A DNA stretch of 8,697 nucleotides from Candidatus Bathyarchaeota archaeon. Lineage in GTDB: Archaea; Thermoproteota; Bathyarchaeia; TCS64. Made by a program: the position numbers and the translations under genes. The stretch spans positions 1 through 8,697 of the forward strand of contig PBSW01000003.1 in the NCBI GenBank assembly GCA_002726865.1. The letters run 5' to 3'. A model generated the notes under the pieces. The model saw only the letters and a list, made by a program, of their open reading frames with translations, was not told the origin of the DNA and searched no databases. Shown here piece by piece: positions 1 to 7,000 of this stretch (positions within the stretch are counted from its first letter, which is position 1; every line of letters starts with the position of its first letter).

Positions 1-112
1 CGGTATTAATGGCTTATATTTTCATTATTAAGATTAGTTTTCTTTTGTTTTAATGTGATGGTATTCAGTCAAACGAGCACCTGATCATTTGAATGAATTT
101 TTATTTTCTCAG

Positions 113-118
113 TATATA
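113..118 (+). promoter_or_regulatory. TATA-like box (TATATA)
   Basis: TATATA lies within CAGTATATACA. If it is functional, transcription would start near 140-150 and place AATAAA and the GAAA hairpin in R/U5. The region is AT-rich, so such a hexamer is expected by chance; it is listed only because its order relative to the downstream signals fits an LTR. Confidence 0.22.
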
Positions 119-121
119 CAA

Positions 122-182
122 GAGTTGTGAACATTTTGTATCTCTATTAATATTACCAGTTTTATGTTACTGTTCACAACTC
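122..182. repeat. Perfect 12-bp inverted repeat, 37-nt spacer
   Basis: GAGTTGTGAACA at 122-133 is exactly complementary to TGTTCACAACTC at 171-182. The arms stop cleanly on both sides. In RNA it would form a 12-bp stem closing a 37-nt AU-rich loop. In DNA it is a dyad suited to a dimeric binding protein. It lies just downstream of the TATA-like box, so it would straddle or follow the putative transcription start. Confidence 0.6.
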
Positions 183-214
183 ATTTTGAAATCATGTCGA
201 CGTCTTGCATTGAT

Positions 215-220
215 AATAAA
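215..220 (+). terminator. AATAAA, possible LTR poly(A) signal
   Basis: This canonical hexamer lies about 100 nt downstream of the TATA-like box, a position compatible with R. A second AATAAA occurs at 629-634 in the leader, which shows that the hexamer alone is weak evidence in this AT-rich sequence. Confidence 0.22.
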
Positions 221-323
221 ATGATTGAATCATGGACAGCAATTGAAAACAATAATAATATTGAGTTCTAATTGGTACGAGCCAGCGAAATCTTTTTGAT
301 TGTTTCTGAAATTGAATCCGTGA

Positions 324-345
324 CACTACTGGGAAACCAGTAGTG
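324..345 (+). other. Perfect 9-bp hairpin with GAAA (GNRA) tetraloop
   Basis: CACTACTGG (324-332) pairs without mismatch with CCAGTAGTG (337-345) around the loop GAAA (333-336), a member of the very stable GNRA tetraloop class. There is no U-run after it, so it is not a bacterial-type terminator. It sits about 115 nt before the candidate primer-binding site, in what would be U5 or late R. There it could act as a structural RNA element in reverse transcription, translation or packaging. Confidence 0.72.
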
Positions 346-458
346 CCTGTTACATAGCCACACGAACCCTGAAAATCACGTGGCGACAAGACATGAACAG
401 CCAGCCAAACGGAAATCATTCATTGAAAACCGTCATACCCATAGGCATAGTTTCAACG

Positions 459-478
459 TGGTGCCCCCGACTGGGATT
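459..478 (+). other. Candidate tRNA primer-binding site (PBS)
   Basis: TGGTGCCCCCGACTGGGATT begins with TGG, the complement of a tRNA CCA end. Its reverse complement parses as a tRNA 3' end: CCA, discriminator A, a 7-nt acceptor strand CGGGGGC, a 5-nt T-stem strand CCAGT and the end of a T-loop. The first 13 bases differ at one position from the tRNA-Trp site of Rous sarcoma virus as I recall it, but the rest diverges. A tRNA-Arg with a GCCCCCG acceptor strand would also fit, so the tRNA is not assigned. A possible LTR end (CA, 454-455) lies 3 nt upstream. The match to a host tRNA cannot be tested here. Confidence 0.5.
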
Positions 479-486
479 TTGACGGG

Positions 487-505
487 CTGTGATACCATTG
501 CACAG
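487..505 (+). other. Small hairpin just downstream of the PBS
   Basis: CTGTG (487-491) pairs with CACAG (501-505) around a 9-nt loop. The flanking GGC (485-487) and GCC (509-511) offer an alternative outer closure. It is short and could be chance. Confidence 0.25.
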
Positions 506-570
506 TGAGCCAACAACAGTTTTCTAATCGATAATCTTGTTTCAGAAACGGTGTATCTTTTTGTACGGTC

Positions 571-624
571 TATGCAAGTTGACTAAGGGACATTCATGAA
601 GTCGCCTGAATCAAACGTTGCATA
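571..624 (+). other. Long-range imperfect helix enclosing the first two mini-ORFs
   Basis: TATGCAA (571-577) is complementary to TTGCATA (618-624). Pairing continues inwards as GTT (578-580) with AAC (614-616) and GA (581-582) with TC (611-612), leaving single-base bulges at 617 and 613. The first mini-ORF start codon lies inside the helix, and the stop of the second is at its foot. Confidence 0.35.
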
Positions 625-645
625 AACTAATAAAACCATTTAAAC

Positions 646-661
646 AAAAGAAAAAAGGAGA
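646..661 (+). other. 16-nt purine tract
   Basis: An uninterrupted A/G run ends in AAGGAGA immediately before the stem-loop array; a second 16-nt run lies at 818-833. A polypurine tract primes plus-strand DNA in LTR elements but normally abuts the 3' LTR, so a leader position is odd. Chance in an A-rich leader is the simplest explanation. Confidence 0.2.
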
Positions 662-684
662 CTTCCCCGCTACACGAAGTTCCT
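656..684 (+). other. Leader stem-loop 1 (loop ends GCTACAC)
   Basis: AGGA (656-659) and ACTTC (661-665) pair with GAAGT (676-680) and TCCT (681-684), with G660 bulged. The loop is CCCGCTACAC, with the shared motif directly against the 3' arm. Confidence 0.5.
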
Positions 685-690
685 AAAGGG

Positions 691-714
691 TATCTAGACG
701 GCGCAATCTAGATA
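691..714 (+). other. Leader stem-loop 2 (perfect 8 bp, loop with GCGC)
   Basis: TATCTAGA (691-698) pairs perfectly with TCTAGATA (707-714) around the loop CGGCGCAA. This loop lacks YYACAC but holds the self-complementary GCGC (701-704), so two RNA copies could make a loop-loop contact there, as retroviral dimerisation hairpins do. Confidence 0.6.
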
Positions 715-720
715 GAGTTA

Positions 721-747
721 TGAAGTTTTAAGACCACACAAACTTCA
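721..747 (+). other. Leader stem-loop 3 (perfect 8 bp, loop ends ACCACAC)
   Basis: TGAAGTTT (721-728) pairs perfectly with AAACTTCA (740-747). The 11-nt loop TAAGACCACAC puts the shared motif directly against the 3' arm. The third mini-ORF (720-731) runs through the left arm. Confidence 0.6.
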
Positions 748-748
748 A

Positions 749-778
749 CCTAATTCTACTCACCACACGAGAGTTAGG
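749..778 (+). other. Leader stem-loop 4 (9 bp with one G-U, loop with ACCACACG)
   Basis: CCTAATTCT (749-757) pairs with AGAGTTAGG (770-778) with a single U-G wobble at 754/773. The loop is ACTCACCACACG. One nucleotide separates it from the previous hairpin, so the two could stack. Confidence 0.6.
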
Positions 779-792
779 AGTTCGCAAAAACC

Positions 793-818
793 CGGCTCGA
801 CACACCACACGCGAGTCG
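793..818 (+). other. Leader stem-loop 5 (7 bp with one G-U, loop with ACCACACG)
   Basis: CGGCTCG (793-799) pairs with CGAGTCG (812-818) with one G-U wobble (795/816). The 12-nt loop ACACACCACACG shares its last nine bases, CACCACACG, with the previous hairpin's loop, although the stems are unrelated. Confidence 0.58.
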
Positions 819-851
819 AAAAAAGAGAGAGAATACGCCTACACTAACGAG

Positions 852-879
852 GAAGATCGGAGTTACACTGGAGATCTTC
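852..879 (+). other. Leader stem-loop 6 (perfect 7 bp, loop with GTTACAC)
   Basis: GAAGATC (852-858) pairs with GATCTTC (873-879). The 14-nt loop GGAGTTACACTGGA carries the motif centrally. ACACTGG in this loop (865-871) recurs just downstream at 886-892. Confidence 0.52.
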
Positions 880-906
880 ATAGTCACACTGGGTGAGCCA
901 ATACTA

Positions 907-932
907 TTGAATCGGAAACAGAAGCGATTCAA
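907..932 (+). other. Leader stem-loop 7 (perfect 8 bp, loop GAAACAGAAG)
   Basis: TTGAATCG (907-914) pairs with CGATTCAA (925-932). The loop lacks YYACAC. CGGAAACA at 913-920 is repeated directly at 934-941. Immediately downstream, ACAA (939-942) and TTGT (955-958) could close a weak hairpin whose 12-nt loop ends in ATCACAC. Confidence 0.5.
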
Positions 933-961
933 GCGGAAACAACTGTAATCACACTTGTAAA

Positions 962-985
962 GGATAAACGGGTAAACGTTTGTCC
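962..985 (+). other. Leader stem-loop 8 (9 bp with one G-U, loop GGTAAA)
   Basis: GGATAAACG (962-970) pairs with CGTTTGTCC (977-985) with one U-G wobble (965/982) around a 6-nt loop. Confidence 0.55.
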
Positions 986-1000
986 ATAGGTAATTCATTG

Positions 1001-1016
1001 TGAGTCACCTAACTCA
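1001..1016 (+). other. Leader stem-loop 9 (5 bp, loop CACCTA)
   Basis: TGAGT (1001-1005) pairs with ACTCA (1012-1016). It is the weakest member of the array and the last before the ORF1 start. Confidence 0.3.
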
Positions 1017-1073
1017 AGTATTTTAAACCTGTAAACATTGTTTAAATATCCTGGAATCTTCGCTGAAACCAAG

Positions 1074-4000
1074 ATGGAGAACGGTGCAGGTAAAAATTCC
1101 TTTTATATCGGCTCTACGAAAACCACGCCAACGGATGTTCAGGCCAACGGTAATGCCACGGGGCAGGACAACGAACCGAAGAATACCCAAGGACAGAGTC
1201 CCCTGGCGGAGGTTAATACGACTGCCGATGGAGCAATTATAGGTCCCCAGAACAAAGAGGAAAGTCAGGAAGCGTCACAATCGGAAGCTAAGCCTAGCGG
1301 CGGGGCGAGTACGGCTAAGAAACCGGTTGCCAAATCGATTAAGACCATGAAGAAGCATGCTGTTCATAGTCAAGCCAAGAAAACTAAAGCAGCAAAAGAT
1401 GAAGACGAAGAACTGACAGATACAGGGGAAGGAGAAACGCAGGAGAGATCAAAAGGGCAGGCAAGCAGTAGTAGTAATACGAGACAAACTGCACCTGCAA
1501 GAATCGAGCCCATGGAAATTGAGAGTGATGAGGTACCAGAACCGGATAATGCGGAAAGAAAGCAGAACCGACGTGATTGGCTAAAACTACTTGCACGAAG
1601 TACTCCACATCGCACAGAAGAGGAATGGGAAAAGCAGGAAAAGGAAGACGAAGCCAAGAAAGAAAAGGCTGCTGAAGCAAAAGAAGAAGCTGCCAAGGCA
1701 AAAGCAAAGGCAAAAGGAAAGTCCAAAAGTAAAGCGAAAGCTAAACCAAAAGCGAGGATTTCCAAGAAGGCAGAAGCTGACCTAGCAAAGAAACGGTTCG
1801 CAGGATACAGAACGTCCATCACATCCATGACAAGCACAATTGATCAATTCGAAAGCTTAGTGGAGAAGTATGCCAAAGGAAAGACGAGTATCACCGGGCA
1901 ATACAGGAGAGTGGGAGCGAAAGCAATCCTGAGAGGCTTATATGGGGGAGGTCCACTGGATCACCTAATTGTTATTTTTAATAGAGGCAATTCGACATCC
2001 ACCTTCGAAACCACCCGGATGGGCCAACTATATGTCTGGCCGAGACAGAACCGCTACGAAAAGGTAGACCAAACCCTCGGGAAATTAGCGAATATCCTGG
2101 GATTCCCACTGCAGTCGTGGAAGGGTGAAGAGAGAATCACCAGAGAGGAGAAGGGCACTCTACAGGACGGGTTCCAGGAGGCGATGGAAGATATCGAGCA
2201 GCCGATACCGAAAGAAATTAAAGAAGATTTCTGTAAAGCCAGTAAAGAACTCGATCGATTGAGTGTTATCTCCGATAAGAAAAGCCCAGGGAGACCCACG
2301 GGTACTACCCCAAAGAACCATCCGTACGCTCCCAAACGACGGAGTACCTACAGGGAGGATGAAGAGGAAGAAGACGAGAGTACCACTAGAGAGGCTAGTG
2401 AACGACAGAAGAATGGGAGGGAAAGCCCAAAGCTCCTACAAGGGGAACACCAGGCAACGGAGTCTCGGCACTCGGGAGAAGGTAGGTTAACGCAGGGTAA
2501 TCTGAGTAGACTGAGTAAGACGACAAAAACAGCACGAAGGAACACAGTGGGAAGCGCTGTCGAAGATATTACAGTAATAAGTGAACAATTGTCGCAAATG
2601 TTGTCGGAAAGCAAAAGGGCAAGGTCAAATGCTAATAGCAAAGTACTCACTAGGACCAGCCGCTTAACTGAAGCGCAAATTACTCAGATAGCTGAATGGG
2701 AACTAGACCTTCCGGATGCGAAGTCAATAGGAGATGTGATAGAATATTACGATATCTGGGCACGGGAGAATGAAGAAACCATTGATAAGCTACAAGCGGA
2801 ATGCGACGTATGCCGGCAACAGATAACCGAGGCAGAAGAGGAGTTATCACACCTGAAAAAGGGAAAAGATGCCGAGCGAAAAGCGGAAATTGAAGGGGCG
2901 ATGAATCAATTAAAAGACAGTCTAGCATACCGTGTAGGTGAAATCGGGGGTCTTAAAGCGGAGAGTCAACAGGCAACGGTACAAAAGCTACAGAGGGTAG
3001 ATCATCTTAAAAGGATGGTCAGACGCCCAGGAAAAGTGGCAAAGTTAGGGGGTCGGGAGACTGATGGATCTGACGAGGAGGATGATGACCAACGGTCCCG
3101 AGTTAGTAAACTGAGCCAGAGTAGCCGAGTGAGTCGGGCCGACCGACTGTCCGAAGCGAAAGCCAAGATTGACTTGTTCATACAATGGAGAGACCAACGG
3201 GGTAATCCACCGGCAATGTATCAAATCGTCGAAAATACCTACACTAAAGGAAAGTTCGGAGTCTGCGTTGACCATCCAGTACAAGGCCCGATGATGTGTA
3301 TTGTTGATGGTAAAGACGATCAAGGAGAAGATCTAATATGGTATGCTGGACAAAAGTGTACCATTACCGAAGCGATCGGGTATATTGAACTGGAAAAGGG
3401 AGGGGAGAATGGATTGAGCAAACCTGACACTGTGGTTACCCAGGGACACGATAAAGGATTCGATAATAGCAAGTATACGGTTGCACAACTGGATGCTGAG
3501 ACGAGAAAGGCGCTATTGGACGGACACTTCGGAGAAGACCCTATGGGGTATCTCGACGCATTTCAGAACGAATCGGACTTCACTAAATTCATGTCACATT
3601 ATCAGAATGCAGCTCCGACCCCGACAAGCCACCAAATGAAGAAAAATGGACGACTGCGGGTGATTATTGCAGCAGCATGGCATGGAGCGGTGGAGGTGTT
3701 GATAATCTCACTCGGGAAAGACAATGTACTAAAATATATCCAGGATCATATGGAGACCGACAACAAGGGAACACATCTATTCCGCCTACTGCAGGATGGA
3801 TTATTTGTTGGAAGACACACTTCATTTGTCCCGGACTTTATGCATGACGAGACGGTAACCTATGTGGACCACCCACACGCCCTACAACTTGCTGCAATCG
3901 AAATCTACAGACATCGGGATGCAGAACACCATTTGGGTGAGACGAACCTGTTAGTAGTAGACAACGGAACAATTGGACACAAGTACGGGCAAGACGAAGT

Positions 4001-7000
4001 AACGCCAAGGGCAGCACGGAACGAGTACACTATCAACTGGAAATTGAGGTCCCGCCGCTGGTTGGAAGATAATAAGAATTATGCCCCGTCCTTTTGGCAT
4101 GACATTGCCAAGTCGGAAACCTTGAATGGGTGTAGCAAAGCCGAAAAGGACCAATTGTACCGCCTCAGTAAACGCATGGGGAAAAATGTGGCGCACATTA
4201 TGAATGTATTATTAGATGCGAATTTTGCAGGGGACGCCAGGGAAGATGATGAGAATTTAAGTGATTTTCACTGCAGCGTATCTACCGTAACCACAGCCTC
4301 AGAACGTAGAAGACAATTTACTAGTATTGGTGGGTCCAACTTTAATAATAAACAAACGGCGTTGACGGAGGAATTTGATTGTGACCATCTAATCGACATC
4401 ACCGACTACATAAAGAAGGGCAAACATAACACTAACAGCGGAAAGCAGAATATTCCCCGTCGAAGCTCTATTAATTCTCTTCCCGGAATTCCTGAGGGAA
4501 GCGAAGGGGAGGGAAATTCCCCGCATAAGGATAAAGACGATGCAGGAGAGCGGAGTGGTAAAACTGGATACACGGTAAAACATGCATCCGGTAGAGGGGA
4601 GACCATAGTAAAGGAAAGCAATGCGCCCGGTATTATCATTAAAACTAATCAGTATGCCAACAGAGGGGACGTGAATGGTAGCAAGAAAGACCGACGCAAG
4701 AGAGCGAAAAGGCGACTGATGAAAGAAATCAGAAAGGCAACCGGTATGAGCCCGCTTCCGAGTGATGATGAAGACAGTAGTGGGACAGAAAGTCTTGCGA
4801 GTACCATCAGCGGAGCTGCAAGTATTAATGCCGCAAGGCAAGTATTAGCAGATCTGGAAAAGGCAAAGAAACGGAAAAAAGCTGCACCAGGCACTGATCA
4901 GGAAAAGGCGGCCAAGAGGCTCAGCGCCAGGGTGATAGAGTTGGAGAAGATTATTGAAGAAAGTAAAAGCCATTTTGCGAAAATTGGTAACCAACCAAAA
5001 GAGCCAAATCTTACCCCTACAGATAGTACTGGTACAGGGACCTCGAGCGGACAGACTCCAGCTAGTAGCAGCAACGGTGCGGGACCAAGTAGCAGTGGAG
5101 GAGCGTCAAGCAGTAATAGGAATCCCAACGATAAACCAGTTGAAGGAAAACACAGTTCGGAAAACAAAGGGAAGAGGAAAGTCCGTATCACTACACCAGA
5201 TGAATGGACGGCCGAACAATGGAAAGAATGGTGGGGTAAGCAATATGGAGAAAATGCTGAAGGAGACGATGACGAGGATTGGGAAGAAGAGAAGGATAAT
5301 CTGAATTATGAGTATCCTGATGAGAGTGATGAGCAGGCAGAAGATGAAGGAGAGCCATCGGATGAAGAAGAAGAGGAAGGGGAGCAGGAATATGATGAGG
5401 AAGAGGAAGACTACAGGCAGACTCCCGAGACCGAAGCTCCAGGGATGCAAAAGGGTTATGGGTTTGGGAAAGGAAAAGATAAAGGGAAAGGGGCGGCAAA
5501 AGGCAAGGATGGTTTCTCCGGTGAAGGGAAAGGCGACTTTACGGGAAAAGGGAAGGGTAAGGGAAAACCAAATGCCAACCCAGTACCACGAAACCTAGCT
5601 GCTGACGATCCGGGAATTGGTCCCAACTTCCACGAGGATAGCCTACCAAATCCGTCCAAACCTATTAGATGGATGGAAGACAAAGGTGAGTTTGTAATTA
5701 AAGTCCACCAGTCGAATCTAATAGTACAAAACAAATGGTGCTTCAATTACAAAGGCGTTCCCAGGGGAGACAGGAATACTCGATTGATAATGATTTTCTT
5801 ATTAAAACGTCTGTTCTCCTACAGATTGCCGAATTTCTTGGCCCCCGGGAAGCGTCAAGGTATGAAGATAATCTACCCAGATCCGGTTCCGATGGCAGAG
5901 TACACAGTTAAGTCGGAAGCGACGGCCAAATTAACTACCCTAGAGATTAATCGATACGCGGCCAAATGTAAGTTAGGTGGGTTTGAGCAACTTGCTGGGG
6001 ATTACACAAGATTGATCGGGCAGTTGACGGAGGTCGCCGCTTTTATGGATTACTTCAACTCGACGGCGTTGTACAAACAGATCGTCCCCCTTTTGGAAAA
6101 AATTATCGATGCCGCAGAGCCACAGTCGGTTTGGAAGACGCAATGGGCAGCGTGTGGGTCGCTTCAAGGGGAAAAGAAAGTACGAATCTTCCTTAAGAAT
6201 ATGGACCAGGAAGTGAGGAAAGTGCAGGACGACGACTACGCCACAAAAATTATATATGATCTAATGATGAATCATATGAACAAATCGCTGTACCCATCCA
6301 ACCCAAGCTATACTGCATCAAACGCTGAGTTGTTGACCAGTTGGATCACGAAATGTTTCCTATGGCTTAGTCACCGTTACTTCTTAAACCCGCATGCCAC
6401 TGGAATCAGTTGCAGTCTGTTTCAGAAGCACGAAGCTAGGCTAATACAGCAGAGGTTATTATGGCAGATGGCCTCCCCAACTGAAGGATACAGTAATATT
6501 GAGAAACGTTATTTCGAACAAGGAATCCGACCCGAAGGGGAAGAACAGGATACCCGTGCTGCGATATGTTATTTGTTCGCCGTGATGAAGGCCTTCCAGG
6601 AAACGAAAAAGGTCCCCGAAATGAGATTGCAGAACCTCCCAGATTTTGACCTCAGGCAAGTAATTGTCGATGATCTCGATTTTTCAATCACCTCAGCGGT
6701 GGTGAGTGGGTGCCCGGACGTAGGGGGCGGGCAAACGGAAAACAATCGGAAAAAGAAACAACACCGGACCGAAAGGAGGAAGCCAGAAAAGGATACGGGA
6801 GCGGCAGATAAATCCAATGACAAGGAACGGGATAAATCTCGGGATCGTTCACGTTCACGAAGTGCTGGAACTGACCGACCAAAGGCAGACCTGAATACCA
6901 CCAATACCTTGGTATTGACAAAGGAGGAAGCCAACAACGAGGATCTATTGAAGAAACAATTCCCAAAATATGCCGAAGGCAAGTGGGACTCGTTTTGGGT

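Larger units (their letters stand above)
1..458 (+). other. AT-rich non-coding region, putative 5' LTR (left end not visible)
   Basis: No supported coding sequence is present. The stretch is markedly more AT-rich than the ORFs to its right. In order it holds a TATA-like box (113-118), a 12-bp inverted repeat (122-133/171-182), an AATAAA (215-220) and a perfect GAAA-capped hairpin (324-345). A candidate tRNA primer-binding site follows at 459. That order is what a U3-R-U5 LTR next to a primer-binding site would show. A plausible right border is the CA at 454-455 with a 3-nt gap to the TGG of the primer site. No matching TG left border could be fixed, so the LTR may begin before base 1. The 3' copy that would prove an LTR lies outside the window. 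Host flanking DNA or a viral 5' UTR remains possible. Confidence 0.4.
572..731 (+). promoter_or_regulatory. Three very short upstream ORFs in the leader
   Basis: The only ATGs between the PBS and the ORF1 start open tiny reading frames: 572-586 (MQVD), 596-625 (MKSPESNVA) and 720-731 (MKF). All end well before ORF1. Rous sarcoma virus leaders also carry three short upstream ORFs, which there affect translation and packaging. The encoded peptides need not matter. The third lies in the left arm and loop of the stem-loop at 721-747, so its translation and that fold would compete. Confidence 0.4.
656..1016 (+). repeat. Tandem array of about nine RNA stem-loops with a repeated loop motif YYACAC
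   Basis: Nine non-overlapping candidate hairpins occupy 656-684, 691-714, 721-747, 749-778, 793-818, 852-879, 907-932, 962-985 and 1001-1016. Five of these have YYACAC in the loop. Eight copies of YYACAC fall in 669-954, beginning with R in all but one case: 669-675, 733-739, 762-768, 804-810, 838-844, 862-868, 883-889 and 948-954. The stems share no sequence while the loops do, so selection on a fold-plus-loop element is more likely than simple DNA duplication. Viral genomes that carry several dispersed coat-protein-binding hairpins with a common loop motif are the closest known precedent. The function here is inferred. Confidence 0.6.
479..1073 (+). promoter_or_regulatory. Long structured 5' leader before ORF1
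   Basis: Between the candidate primer-binding site and the ORF1 ATG there are about 595 nt without a substantial ORF. The stretch holds a small hairpin next to the PBS (487-491/501-505), a long-range imperfect helix (571-582/611-624), three mini-ORFs, two 16-nt purine tracts (646-661 and 818-833) and a dense array of stem-loops from 656 to 1016. The position and content match the untranslated leaders of retroviruses, which carry packaging, dimerisation and translation-control elements. Confidence 0.55.

Noticed and set aside
333..345. Hairpin 324-345 as an intrinsic transcription terminator
   Set aside because: No T-run follows the stem, and the rest of the window is eukaryotic in character.
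629..634. Second AATAAA as a poly(A) signal
   Set aside because: It lies in the leader, upstream of ORF1, where processing would abolish expression. It is probably chance in A-rich sequence.
646..661. Polypurine tract for plus-strand priming, or a Shine-Dalgarno sequence (AAGGAG)
   Set aside because: A priming tract would normally abut the 3' LTR, not the leader. No start codon follows at ribosome-binding distance and the context is eukaryotic.
1038..1073. ORF1 start at 1038
   Set aside because: The codon there is TTG, read as Met only under a bacterial start table. The ATG at 1074 with A at -3 and G at +4 is the natural eukaryotic start and costs only 12 residues.
1087..1095. Splice donor CAG|GTAAAA a few codons into ORF1
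   Set aside because: Some retroviruses have a donor here, but the match to the consensus is only moderate and no acceptor or downstream message can be tied to it in this window.
1419..1427. DTG in ORF1 as an aspartic protease active site
   Set aside because: It lies in an acidic disordered stretch (LTDTGEGETQ) without the hydrophobic flanking strands of retroviral proteases.
1370..1837. Long antisense open frames (this one and those near 2348-2650, 4389-4841, 6569-7207)
   Set aside because: They mirror A/G-rich, low-complexity codons of ORF1 (Lys, Ala, Glu, Ser read backwards as Phe, Leu, Ser, Cys). None has a recognisable domain or its own signals.
3768..3791. OTU-type cysteine protease box in ORF1 (GTHLFRLL)
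   Set aside because: The catalytic Cys position is His, and no convincing downstream His/Asn motif at OTU spacing was found.
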